DNA of 64,000 nucleotides from Sulfuritalea sp. GTDB lineage: Bacteria; Pseudomonadota; Gammaproteobacteria; Burkholderiales; Rhodocyclaceae. The stretch spans positions 1-64,000 of the forward strand of contig JAUSCI010000075.1 of NCBI GenBank assembly GCA_030651305.1, in the 5' to 3' direction. The notes under the pieces were generated by a model. That model was not told the origin of the DNA. It made no database searches and saw nothing but the letters and a program-made list of their open reading frames with translations. The number at the start of each line of letters is the position of its first letter. Position 1 is the first letter of the stretch. Shown one piece after another: positions 43,719-51,058 of this stretch. The position numbers and the translations under genes are program-made.

Positions 43719-44132
43719 ATGCCCGCCGGCGAAACCCTGCTGCTGCATCCCGACCGGCCGCTGCGCCTGGATGCCGCGCGGCATGCGGAACTGCATGTCG
43801 AATCGGGCACAGTGTGGATCACCGCCAGTGGCGCGGCGGGCGACTTGTTTCTCGCCGTCGGCGAAAGCTATCGAGTGCCGCGCGAAGCGATGGTGCTGGT
43901 GGAGGCGGTGCGGGGCGCGGCGGGGGTGAGGCTGGTGGCGCGCAAGCGCCGATTGGTGGTGGCGGTGGAAGCTTGGTGGCGCGAGCTGCTGCCGGGGGCC
44001 ATTGCTCAGCCCCCAATCGCCGTATTGCCAGCGCCGACTCCTGGGCCGACCAATGCGAGTTCTTGGCCGGTACTTGTTGCTTCCCGCCGCGCCGCGATAA
44101 GCTGTCGCGAAGCCCGATGGAGACGGACATGA
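43719..44132 (+). CDS. DUF2917 protein
   Basis: 137 residues from the ATG at 43719. The DUF2917 core is LDAARHAELHVESGTVWITA, DLFLAVGESYRVPREAMVLV: a small cupin-like barrel of unknown function. The C-terminal 50 residues are low complexity (AQPPIAVLPAPTPGPTNASS) and partly encoded by a dispersed 24-bp repeat at 44018, so the natural end may have been extended. The stop overlaps the ATG of the panE-like gene (ATGA). Confidence 0.78.
   Translation: MPAGETLLLHPDRPLRLDAARHAELHVESGTVWITASGAAGDLFLAVGESYRVPREAMVLVEAVRGAAGVRLVARKRRLVVAVEAWWRELLPGAIAQPPIAVLPAPTPGPTNASSWPVLVASRRAAISCREARWRRT
44018..44040. repeat. Dispersed 24-bp repeat inside the DUF2917 gene
   Basis: CGCCGTATTGCCAGCGCCGA matches the consensus in its forward orientation. 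It encodes IAVLPAPTPG in the low-complexity tail of the protein. Confidence 0.6.
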
Positions 44133-45055
44133 AAATACTGGTACTTGGCGCCGGCGGCGTTGGCGGCTATTTTGGCGCCAAACTCATGCGCGCCGGAGCG
44201 GATGTGACATTCGTGCTGCGCGACAAACGGCGGCGGCTGATCCAGGAGCACGGGTTGAGCATCGAGGCGCCGAATGACAGCTTTACCGTGTTCCCGAGGT
44301 GCGTCACGAGCGAGGAACTTGCGCCGGACTACGATCTGATCATGCTGGCGCCAAAATCCTACGACCTCGCCGATGCGCTGTCGTCGATTGACGGCGCCAG
44401 CAGCAAAGGCGCGATCCTGCCTTTTCTCAATGGGCTGAACCACATCGCGCTGCTTGACCAGCGCTTCGGCAGGCGGCGGGTGCTCGGCGGTGTCGCGCAC
44501 ATCGCCGCCACCCTCACCGCGACAGGCGCCGTCAGGCGGCTCACCGCACTGCACTCGCTCACCGCAGGGCATCGTCACGCCGACCACGAATCGATTGCCA
44601 GGGAGTTCATTGCGCAGTGCGCGGACGCGGATTTCGACAGCTACTATTCGGATGACATCGAGCAGGTGCTGTGGGACAAATGGGTTTTCCTGGCGACCCT
44701 GGCCGGCATGACGACGCTTTTTCAGGGCACGGTTGGCGAGATCGTTGCAACGCCTTACGGCGCCGCGCTGGCCTGCAAGATCCATGACGAATGCTGCGCT
44801 ATCGCGGACCGCTGCGGCTATCCCGTCAATCAGTCGTCGCGCGACAAGGCGCTGGCCATGCTGACGGAGCCCGGTTCAACGTTCACTTCATCCATGCTGC
44901 GCGACATGAAGGCGGGGCAACGGACCGAACACGAGCACATTCTCGGCGAAATGGTCCGCCGCGGAATCGAACATCATGTGGCCTGCGATCTGATCGCCAT
45001 GGCGTACACGCGGATGGCGGTAAGTTCCCCGACTTCAGGACAGGATGCGGCCTGA
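44129..45055 (+). CDS. Ketopantoate reductase family protein
   Basis: 308 residues from the ATG at 44129. The NADPH-binding motif is MKILVLGAGGVGGYFGAKLM at residues 1-20. The catalytic lysine/asparagine region is LPFLNGLNHIALL, and the C-terminal dimer/active-site helix is DKALAMLTEPGSTFTSSMLRDMKAGQRTE. The family reduces ketopantoate for pantothenate synthesis (PanE), but many paralogues act on other 2-keto acids. Position next to DUF2917 gives no support for the pantothenate role. Confidence 0.85.
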   Translation: MKILVLGAGGVGGYFGAKLMRAGADVTFVLRDKRRRLIQEHGLSIEAPNDSFTVFPRCVTSEELAPDYDLIMLAPKSYDLADALSSIDGASSKGAILPFLNGLNHIALLDQRFGRRRVLGGVAHIAATLTATGAVRRLTALHSLTAGHRHADHESIAREFIAQCADADFDSYYSDDIEQVLWDKWVFLATLAGMTTLFQGTVGEIVATPYGAALACKIHDECCAIADRCGYPVNQSSRDKALAMLTEPGSTFTSSMLRDMKAGQRTEHEHILGEMVRRGIEHHVACDLIAMAYTRMAVSSPTSGQDAA

Positions 45056-45112
45056 TCGTTGGCGTTCCGGCGCGTCACGGTCGATGATCCTGTTTGTGCC
45101 AAGACGCTTCGA

Positions 45113-46006
45113 TCATCCTTTCCGGGCCAGGGCGGCGCGCACTCGCGGCCACAGCAGGTTGAGCGCCAGGCCGGCCATCACCAGCGCCGCGGCGGCCAGC
45201 TTCCAGGGCGGCAGCGGTTCGTCCAGCATGAGCGCCGACGCGCCCATGCCGAACACCGGAATCAGCAAAGCCATCGGCGTGATCGTCGCCGCCGGATGCC
45301 GGGCCAGCAGCCAGCCCCAGGCCGCATAGCCGAAGATCGAATTCGCCCATGACTGCCAGGCGACGGTCGCCCATGTCGCCGCATCGGCCGCCTGCAGGCC
45401 GGCCGCCACGGCATCCCAGCCTTCGACGAAGAGCGTGAGCGCAATCAGCGGCGGTACGGCGAAGGCGCTGGACCAGACCACATAGGCGACCATATTGGCC
45501 GGGGCGCCCCGTATCGCGGCGATGTTGCCGCCGGCCCACGCCAGCGCCGCCAGCAGCACCAGCAGCAAACCGAGAGGCGTCGTGGTGCCGTCGGTATGCA
45601 GGATGATGACGGTGATGCCTGCCGATGCGAGCAGCAGGGCGAACCACTGGAAGCCGCGCACCCGTTCGCCGGAGAGGCGCATCGACAGGCCGATGGTAAA
45701 GAACACCTGGACCTGGATCACCAGCGAGGCAAGGCCCGGCGAGATATGGCCGTTCATGGCGACATAGAGCAAGCCGAACTGGCCGACCCCGATCAGCAAG
45801 CCATACAGCGCGAGGTTGCCCAGGCGCACCGCCGGGCGCGCAAGGAAGAACATGGCCGGAACCAGCACGAGGCAGAAGCGCAAGGCCGCAAACAGCAGCG
45901 GCGGCAGATGCCCGAGGGCGAGCTTGATGACCACGAAATTGGTGCCCCAGACGGCGACCACGGCGAGCGCGAGCAGGAAGTGTCGCAAGGGAAGGGCGGC
46001 GGGCAT
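45113..46006 (-). CDS. EamA/RhaT-type exporter
   Basis: 297 residues from the ATG at 46006 (MPAALPLRHFLLALAVVAVW), with ten predicted helices in two EamA repeats (VWGTNFVVIKLALGHLPPLL; WAGGNIAAIRGAPANMVAYV). It probably exports amino acids or other metabolites. The track extension to 46219 is translated from the 46.1-kb repeat and is rejected. Confidence 0.88.
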   Translation of the reverse strand: MPAALPLRHFLLALAVVAVWGTNFVVIKLALGHLPPLLFAALRFCLVLVPAMFFLARPAVRLGNLALYGLLIGVGQFGLLYVAMNGHISPGLASLVIQVQVFFTIGLSMRLSGERVRGFQWFALLLASAGITVIILHTDGTTTPLGLLLVLLAALAWAGGNIAAIRGAPANMVAYVVWSSAFAVPPLIALTLFVEGWDAVAAGLQAADAATWATVAWQSWANSIFGYAAWGWLLARHPAATITPMALLIPVFGMGASALMLDEPLPPWKLAAAALVMAGLALNLLWPRVRAALARKG

Positions 46007-46062
46007 GCGGGGATTGTCGCATGCGGGAATTAGGTCAAGCCGGAGTCTCGTCTTGTGGCTGG

Positions 46063-46166
46063 CCCCGGCCGTCCCCGGCAGGCCCGTGGCTCCGTCAGAT
46101 TTTTGATTCCTCCGCCCCGGGCCAGCCGGCGCCGGCCTGAGTGCCGTGTCGCCAGCGCCGACTTTC
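46063..46166. repeat. Direct repeat, left copy, flanking the Phd/VapC pair
   Basis: About 104 bases. GGCAGGCCCGTGGCTCCGTC and TTTTTGATTCCTCCGCCCCG are shared with the right copy at 46926-47027 with only a few mismatches. Each copy ends in the dispersed 24-bp element (GCCGTGTCGCCAGCGCCGA). It lies between the exporter gene and the antitoxin gene. Confidence 0.85.
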
Positions 46167-46221
46167 AAGGCGCTGCCGGCCTCATCGCGGACGATTTGCG
46201 CTCCGGCTCGAGTCGGCATAA

Positions 46222-46239
46222 ACTAGTCAGATGACTGGT
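46222..46239. promoter_or_regulatory. Probable antitoxin operator
   Basis: ACTAGTCA-GA-TGACTGGT is an imperfect palindrome (7 of 8 pairs) ending 15 bases before the antitoxin ATG at 46255. Phd-family antitoxins repress their own operon through such sites. Confidence 0.55.
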
Positions 46240-46254
46240 CATCGGAGATACGCC

Positions 46255-46509
46255 ATGAATACTTGGCCCGTGCAAGACGCCAAAGCCCGTTTCAGCGAAC
46301 TGCTGGATGCCTGCGTCAGCGAAGGTCCGCAGGTCGTTACGCGGCGCGGTTCGGAAACGGCCGTGCTGATTCCCATCGCGGAATGGAAACGGCTGCGCGA
46401 CGCGGCGCGCCCGTCGCTGAAGGAACTGCTGCTGTCCGCCTCCACTCGAGCGAATCTGGCGCTGCCGGCGCGCGGCAAGGCAAAGCGTCGCGCCCCGCCC
46501 GCGCTTTGA
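46255..46509 (+). CDS. Phd/YefM-type antitoxin
   Basis: 84 residues from the ATG at 46255 (MNTWPVQDAKARFSELLDAC). The VVTRRGSETAVLIPIAEWKRL segment is the conserved Phd core that binds DNA, and the basic C-terminus (LALPARGKAKRRAPPAL) would wrap the toxin. The track start 8 codons earlier (46231) overlaps the operator palindrome and is rejected. The toxin gene follows after 7 bases. Confidence 0.9.
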   Translation: MNTWPVQDAKARFSELLDACVSEGPQVVTRRGSETAVLIPIAEWKRLRDAARPSLKELLLSASTRANLALPARGKAKRRAPPAL

Positions 46510-46516
46510 CGTTGCG

Positions 46517-46918
46517 ATGTATCTGCTCGACACCAACGTCGTTTCGGAATTGCGCAAGCCGCGCCCGCAGGCGGCCGTGATTTCCTGGCTGGAAGGCATC
46601 GACGACTCCGATCTGCACATTTCCGTGGTCACCTTGGGCGAGATCCAGACCGGCATCGAAATCACGCGCGAGCAGGATGCGGCCAAGGCGGCCGAGATCG
46701 AAGCATGGGCGGACCAGGTCGCCGCCGCCTACAACGTGCTGCCGATGGATGCCGTGACGTTTCGGCAGTGGGCGAAGCTGATGCACCGCCAATCGGATAC
46801 CGTGTATGAATATGCGATGATCGCGGCCACTGCGATGGTGCATAAGCTGACCGTGGTGACGCGAAACGTAGGCGACTTCAAGCGCTTCAACGTGCCCGTG
46901 TTGAATCCGTTTCGCTAG
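46517..46918 (+). CDS. VapC/FitB-type PIN-domain toxin
   Basis: 133 residues. The acidic PIN residues are in MYLLDTNVVSELRKP, ISVVTLGEIQTGI, and the C-terminal DTVYEYAMIAATAM, TVVTRNVGDFKRF. PIN toxins cut RNA, often tRNA, and are neutralised by the upstream antitoxin. The pair is enclosed by direct repeats, suggesting that it arrived or was duplicated as a unit. Confidence 0.92.
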   Translation: MYLLDTNVVSELRKPRPQAAVISWLEGIDDSDLHISVVTLGEIQTGIEITREQDAAKAAEIEAWADQVAAAYNVLPMDAVTFRQWAKLMHRQSDTVYEYAMIAATAMVHKLTVVTRNVGDFKRFNVPVLNPFR

Positions 46919-46925
46919 GCACAGC

Positions 46926-47027
46926 CCCCGGCCGTCACCGGCAGGCCCGTGGCTCCGTCAGGTTTTTGATTCCTCCGCCCCGGGCCTGCCGGCGTCGGCC
47001 TGAGCGCCGTGTCGCCAGCGCCGATTT
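46926..47027. repeat. Direct repeat, right copy, flanking the Phd/VapC pair
   Basis: The sequence begins CCCCGGCCGTCACCGGCAGG and ends with the dispersed element CGCCGTGTCGCCAGCGCCGA. It is about 94 percent identical by eye to 46063-46166 and in the same orientation. The 234-base gap between the toxin gene and the next operon contains only this repeat and the operon's leader. Confidence 0.85.
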
Positions 47028-47152
47028 TTCCACGGACGATCGGAGTCGACTTCAGCCCAGCTGATCTGATTCGGACTGGCTCATCCAGTGAGCTTTCGCA
47101 AGCGTAGATTGCAATCGGTGGTGACGATTCGGCATTTCTATGGAGGCGAACA

Positions 47153-47314
47153 ATGATCAGCTTTCTGAAGGGAGCAATGTGGGGATTTATCATCGTCGCG
47201 GTGATACTGTCGTCCATCGGCGGCTTATGGTGGCTTTTCCCGGCAGCCGTTTTATTCGGCTGGGTGGTCGACCGTGTGGCAAGGTTGATTTTTCAAGGGG
47301 ATAAACAGCAATGA
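47153..47314 (+). CDS. Small membrane protein, first gene of a three-gene operon
   Basis: 53 residues, too short for the ORF track. Two membrane helices dominate: MWGFIIVAVILSSIGGL and WWLFPAAVLFGWVVDRVARL. TATGGAGGCGAACA gives a strong ribosome-binding site ahead of the ATG at 47153. The stop overlaps the next start (ATGA), so it is tightly coupled to the DUF6884-like gene. Function is unknown; it could anchor or gate the soluble partners. Confidence 0.72.
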   Translation: MISFLKGAMWGFIIVAVILSSIGGLWWLFPAAVLFGWVVDRVARLIFQGDKQQ

Positions 47315-47721
47315 AGACGATTGTTCTGATTTCCTGCGTGAGCAAGAAACTGGCACATGCGGCCAGGGCGAGAGACATCTATGTCAGCCCTTTGTTCCGG
47401 CTCAACCTCGCGTACGCCGAATCGTTGAAGCCGGACGCGATCTACGTGCTATCCGCAAAGCACGGCCTTCTGGCGCTGGAAGATCAGATCGAACCCTACG
47501 AACTTACGCTCAACACCATGGGAATCGGGCAGATCAGAGCATGGGCCAGCGGCGTGGTGTCGCAGCTTGCAGCGGTGGCCGACCTGAAGCGCGACCGTTT
47601 CGTGTTTCTGGCCGGTGACAAGTACCGGAAGTTTCTGGTTCCCCACATGGTTCATTCCGAGGTGCCGATGCAGGGCCTTACCATCGGTCGGCAACTTCAG
47701 TTTCTCAGCCAGCGGACATGA
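47311..47721 (+). CDS. DUF6884-like protein
   Basis: 136 residues. TIVLISCVSKKLAHAARARD, YVLSAKHGLLALEDQIEPYE and FVFLAGDKYRKFLVPH match the DUF6884 pattern, a small alpha/beta domain found in phages and accessory islands. The cysteine in ISCVSKK and the KHGLL motif are the most conserved-looking positions. No activity is established to my knowledge. It overlaps both neighbours by 4 bases, so a joint function with the GIY-YIG-like protein is likely. Confidence 0.8.
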   Translation: MKTIVLISCVSKKLAHAARARDIYVSPLFRLNLAYAESLKPDAIYVLSAKHGLLALEDQIEPYELTLNTMGIGQIRAWASGVVSQLAAVADLKRDRFVFLAGDKYRKFLVPHMVHSEVPMQGLTIGRQLQFLSQRT

Positions 47722-48353
47722 GCGACATCTGCGCCCAGTTGCATCAAGCCTTGCGGGTACCGGAGCGGCATCGATTCCCCTTCGACACCAAACGGATTCC
47801 ATCGAATGGACTTTACGTGTTGTTCGAGAAGGGCGAGACGGGCCACGGCGGTGATCGGATCGTGCGCATAGGCACGCACACTGGCGAAGCGCAACTGCGA
47901 TCCCGACTCAAGCAGCACTTCATCACGCCCAGCAAGGACCGCAGCATCTTCCGCAAAAATATCGGTCGCGCCCTGCTGAACCGCAATCACGACCCGTTCA
48001 TTCGCGAATGGGAATTCGACCTGACTACAAGGAAGGCAAAGGACGAGTTGGGGCCGCTGGTTGATTTCAGGAAGCAGGCCGAAGTGGAACGGCAGGTATC
48101 GGCCTATATCCGGGAACGATTCGAGTTCGTGGTGATAGGTGAAGCCGAGAAATCTTCTCGCATGAACCTTGAGGCGAAGATGGTTTCAACAGTGTCGGTT
48201 TGCCGCGATTGTGGGGCCTCGGCGGGATGGCTTGGCTTGTCGTCGCCCAAGGACAAGATTCGCGCGAGCGGCCTCTGGCAGGTAAATGAACTCTACGGTG
48301 AAGGGCTTTCCGCGTCGGAGCTGGCAAGAATCCTGGCCAAGGTCAATAACTGA
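47718..48353 (+). CDS. GIY-YIG-like nuclease-domain protein
   Basis: 211 residues. The N-terminal domain reads NGLYVLFEKGETGHGGDRIV, then RIGTHTGEAQLRSRLKQHF: GLY...RIG stands for GIY-YIG and the arginine of SRLKQHF for the catalytic one. A glutamate in MNLEAKMVSTVSV fits the metal ligand. A CxxC (VCRDCGAS) and a C-terminal helical segment (ELYGEGLSASELARILAKV) complete the protein. It probably cuts nucleic acid. It is coupled to the DUF6884-like gene. Confidence 0.78.
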   Translation: MSDICAQLHQALRVPERHRFPFDTKRIPSNGLYVLFEKGETGHGGDRIVRIGTHTGEAQLRSRLKQHFITPSKDRSIFRKNIGRALLNRNHDPFIREWEFDLTTRKAKDELGPLVDFRKQAEVERQVSAYIRERFEFVVIGEAEKSSRMNLEAKMVSTVSVCRDCGASAGWLGLSSPKDKIRASGLWQVNELYGEGLSASELARILAKVNN

Positions 48354-48691
48354 TCCAGATGGAGGCCAATCGATTTCCGAAGCGGCATTGAGGTCGACTG
48401 GTGGTGATTACCAGGGCGGCCTGATCGCCGTACCGCCAGCGCCGACTTTCTTGCGGATCTATACCGCGCCAATTGAATTCGACGCCGACCCCTAATCGAT
48501 TGATGTTGAATCCGTTTCGATGAATGCAATCTGTCGCGCTCAAAATCAACGCTGAGATTTCCGAAGGAAGAATACCGACGCGACGTAGCATGTCAGGCGG
48601 TCAGAAAGTCAAATCACTCTGACCCTTTGGTTCAGGCGGGCAGAAAGTGAAATTACTCTGACCCCAATGACAATTCATTTGATTCACTAGC
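48354..48691. other. Intergenic region with repeats, no gene
   Basis: The 338 bases between the GIY-YIG-like gene and the next gene contain a copy of the dispersed 24-bp repeat (48425-48450, CCGTACCGCCAGCGCCGACT) and two REP-like hairpin units (48593-48664). I see no coding frame of note and no clear promoter. Confidence 0.6.
48593..48664. repeat. Two tandem REP-like hairpin units
   Basis: Two 33-base units (TCAGGCGGTCAGAAAGTCAA and TCAGGCGGGCAGAAAGTGAA at their starts) repeat with a 39-base period and match at 30 of 33 positions. Each can fold by pairing GGTCAGA with TCTGACC. The ACTCTGACCC ending resembles sequences that accompany REP-associated transposases, none of which is present here. 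Confidence 0.65.
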
Positions 48692-49993
48692 GTGAAGCAG
48701 ACTCGTATAGTTACGCGTATGAAGTTTTCAATTGATGTTCACGACACAGAAGTATCACAGTTGCTGACGAGCTTGATTCAGATAACCGGAATTGAGCCGT
48801 GGAGCCGTCGTTTTGAATGGCTTCATCGTGAATTCGCCGAAAACCCGTTTATGGAAGAGTGGCTTCGGGAACGGTGCTCTATTGAGTGGACTTTCAATGA
48901 GGTGCTTTGTAGCCAACCCTTGACCCCGCAGTCGCCATTTCGAGTCGAAAACATGGCGCAGTACGAGTTGGTGGCATTTGCAGCAGGCGTAGTACGTATA
49001 TACGAGCGTCTCAGCGCGGTTGGGAAGCACAGACTCCGCGGAATGTTGTTAGACGGAATAAAGGAGGACAAGGGACTCCTGTCAATTCAGCATGAGGTCT
49101 CGACCGCAGTCCACCTCATGTGCCGCGGATTTGATGTCGAATTCCACGACTTGGAGCAGGGCGGTGGATTTGACTTCGTAGCTCGAAAGGATAGTGTCGA
49201 GATCGAAATTGAATGCAAGATGTTTTCAGCAGACTTGGGTAGGAAAATCCATCGTCGACGTATGGCTGTACTCTTTCGAGAATTAGCCAGCACACTCGCT
49301 CAGATATATCGATCGGCGTCTACGGGCCTGATCGTACGAATAATAATTCCGGATCGTTTGACGCCTTCTCCTGAGCAACATCAGGAAATAGATCAGGCGC
49401 TTCGGTTTGGCATACTTGGTGGTAAAGCAGTTACGCGGACAGAGTCCATTGAAGTTCAGGTGTCGAACTTCTCAATCGAGAGCAGTTCTTTCAGTAAGAG
49501 TCCCCAACAGCTTTCTCAGAGAGAGATACAAGACTTCGTTTCCGGGTACACCGGTCGCTCGAACTCAAACCTAATGATCCAATTTTCTCCGGGTCAGCGC
49601 GCTGTCGTTCTGTCTCTCGAAAGCCGAAAATCAGACGAAGTACTCAACGGAATGCACCGTCAGTTGCGGGAGGCAGCAAAGGGGCAGTTCACCAAGACTC
49701 GTCCGGCAATTCTCGCTGTTCAACTTCACGACCTTACAGTAGAACAATTCGCCGATCTCGCGCAATCGGACAGCCCATGGAGAGGAAATGCCACAGGGTT
49801 ACAGTTGATGACCTCTGATTTTCTACAAAGCCCTTCGAGAGCGCACATCCACAGCGTAGCCTACCGCTCGCATGGTTTGCTCACTGACAATCAAGCTGAA
49901 GGTCAGAAGCGAGTAGAAGGACTTTCTTATCAGATCGGGAATGGCTATCACCCGCTGTACAAAGACCCAAAGTATTCGGTTTTCGGCATCTAG
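48692..49993 (+). CDS. Candidate PD-(D/E)XK nuclease-like protein of the accessory island
   Basis: 433 residues from a GTG at 48692; an ATG at 48719 (MKFSIDVHDTEVSQLL) is equally possible and neither has a clear ribosome-binding site. The central part contains SIQHEVSTAVHLMCRGFDVE, then GGGFDFVARKDSVEIEIECK: an acidic residue in a conserved helix followed by D-x(n)-ExK, the arrangement of PD-(D/E)XK nucleases. The remaining two thirds are unrecognised. The gene is visibly more AT-rich than the chromosome. A restriction or defence role is inference. Confidence 0.7.
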   Translation: MKQTRIVTRMKFSIDVHDTEVSQLLTSLIQITGIEPWSRRFEWLHREFAENPFMEEWLRERCSIEWTFNEVLCSQPLTPQSPFRVENMAQYELVAFAAGVVRIYERLSAVGKHRLRGMLLDGIKEDKGLLSIQHEVSTAVHLMCRGFDVEFHDLEQGGGFDFVARKDSVEIEIECKMFSADLGRKIHRRRMAVLFRELASTLAQIYRSASTGLIVRIIIPDRLTPSPEQHQEIDQALRFGILGGKAVTRTESIEVQVSNFSIESSSFSKSPQQLSQREIQDFVSGYTGRSNSNLMIQFSPGQRAVVLSLESRKSDEVLNGMHRQLREAAKGQFTKTRPAILAVQLHDLTVEQFADLAQSDSPWRGNATGLQLMTSDFLQSPSRAHIHSVAYRSHGLLTDNQAEGQKRVEGLSYQIGNGYHPLYKDPKYSVFGI

Positions 49994-50040
49994 GTTGTAC
50001 CGATTCGTCGACGGTTCTGGATCAAGCGTCGAATGACGGA

Positions 50041-50424
50041 CTAACCTAAATTCGCCACCCCACTAACCACATGCCCTGTCGGCACCAGCCTTGACGCCGG
50101 CTCGCAGTGCCGGGTCTGGTCGTCGAAGAAGAAGTCGGGTTCGAATTCGCGCAGGAAGTGACTTTTCTGCAGACCGCCGAGAAACATGGCTTCGTCGACC
50201 TCGACCTTCCATTCCATCAGGGTGCGGATCGCGCGTTCATGCGCGGGGGCGCTGCGCGCGGTGACCAGCGCGGTGCGGACTTTCATTTTGCATCCGGCGC
50301 TGTCGGCGCGCAGGCGGTGCAGGGCGTCGAGCAGGGGCAGGAAGGGGCCGGGAGGCAGCGGCTTGAGTGCCTGGCGTTCCTCGTGGTCCTGGAAGGCGGC
50401 GAGGCCCTGTTCCTGAAGAATCAA
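50041..50424 (-). pseudogene. Truncated duplicate of the 5'-nucleotidase gene (3' part)
   Basis: This frame encodes EQGLAAFQDHEERQALKPLP to the terminal HVVSGVANLG, nearly identical to the last 125 residues of the intact gene at 51059-51961. The DNA similarity begins at the stop codon and breaks abruptly near 50420. It lacks the start and the catalytic N-terminus, so it is a fragment. It lies downstream of the DUF2283 module, in the same orientation as the full gene. Confidence 0.9.
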
Positions 50425-50445
50425 ATGGGCCAGGCTCGACTTTAT

Positions 50446-50661
50446 TCAGGCTGCTTCGAGATGAACGAGTGGCATGTGGTTAATTGCCAACTGGTGGATA
50501 TCGGCACGTTGCGAGGCATGCTGCACGTCGATCCCAACCAGGGCTCCTGCCGCGTCGTAGTCCAGTACCACTCCATCCACGACCTCGTCGGAGTCCACCG
50601 AAGGCCGCTCGGCCAGGTGGATATAGAGTGAATCGGTCGCCGCGTCGTAGTTGAGTTTCAT
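50446..50661 (-). CDS. DUF2283 protein, probable antitoxin
   Basis: 71 residues. MKLNYDAATDSLYIHLAERP, DEVVDGVVLDYDAAGALVGI and DVQHASQRADIHQL are the DUF2283 pattern. The family usually accompanies a small basic partner (DUF4258-like) in candidate toxin-antitoxin pairs, as here: the partner's stop overlaps this start by 4 bases. Confidence 0.87.
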   Translation of the reverse strand: MKLNYDAATDSLYIHLAERPSVDSDEVVDGVVLDYDAAGALVGIDVQHASQRADIHQLAINHMPLVHLEAA

Positions 50662-50885
50662 GGCTTGAATCTCCTGTCGGGGAATGCATTGTGCAGCGTG
50701 ACACCATCCGGCAGCGTTACGACACGTAGATGGCGTCCGAGTTCCTCAATCCAGATCCAGTATCGCACGCGCCCGTCCTCGGGCTGGACTTCGCGTCGTA
50801 CCGGATTCCGTAGCGCCTCGATACACCATTCCAAACGAATGTAGGGTCGCTTTTCTATCACATCGTTGCGGAAGTAGTCGGTCAT
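50658..50885 (-). CDS. DUF4258-like protein, probable toxin partner
   Basis: 75 residues from the ATG at 50885 (MTDYFRNDVIEKRPYIRLEW); an ATG at 50894 is possible. The segments IRLEWCIEALRNPVRREVQP, VRYWIWIEELGRHLRVVTLP and TLHNAFPDRRF fit the small RelE/DUF4258-like fold paired with DUF2283. It is presumed to act on RNA, unproven. The unit separates the intact and the broken nucleotidase copies. Confidence 0.8.
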   Translation of the reverse strand: MTDYFRNDVIEKRPYIRLEWCIEALRNPVRREVQPEDGRVRYWIWIEELGRHLRVVTLPDGVTLHNAFPDRRFKP

Positions 50886-50950
50886 CGGCTGCATGCAAGC
50901 ATGTTGCCGGCCATCCCGTGCCACGTCAAGCCAAACGCCGCGACAGCCAA

Positions 50951-50974
50951 ACGCCGTGCCACCAGCGTCGACTC
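50951..50974. repeat. Dispersed 24-bp repeat between the DUF4258-like and nucleotidase genes
   Basis: ACGCCGTGCCACCAGCGTCG matches the dispersed consensus with a few changes. It lies in the 173-base gap that also carries the end of the intact nucleotidase gene. Confidence 0.55.
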
Positions 50975-51058
50975 CCGCGACTCGCGCTTTTAGCCGGTAG
51001 GACTCACCATTAGTGACATAAGGTTGGCTTGAGATAGACCGGCTGATCCGTTTGGATG

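Noticed and set aside
45113-46219. Longer start of the EamA exporter gene
   Set aside because: The extra N-terminus is translated from the flanking repeat and lacks membrane character; the ATG at 46006 begins the first helix.
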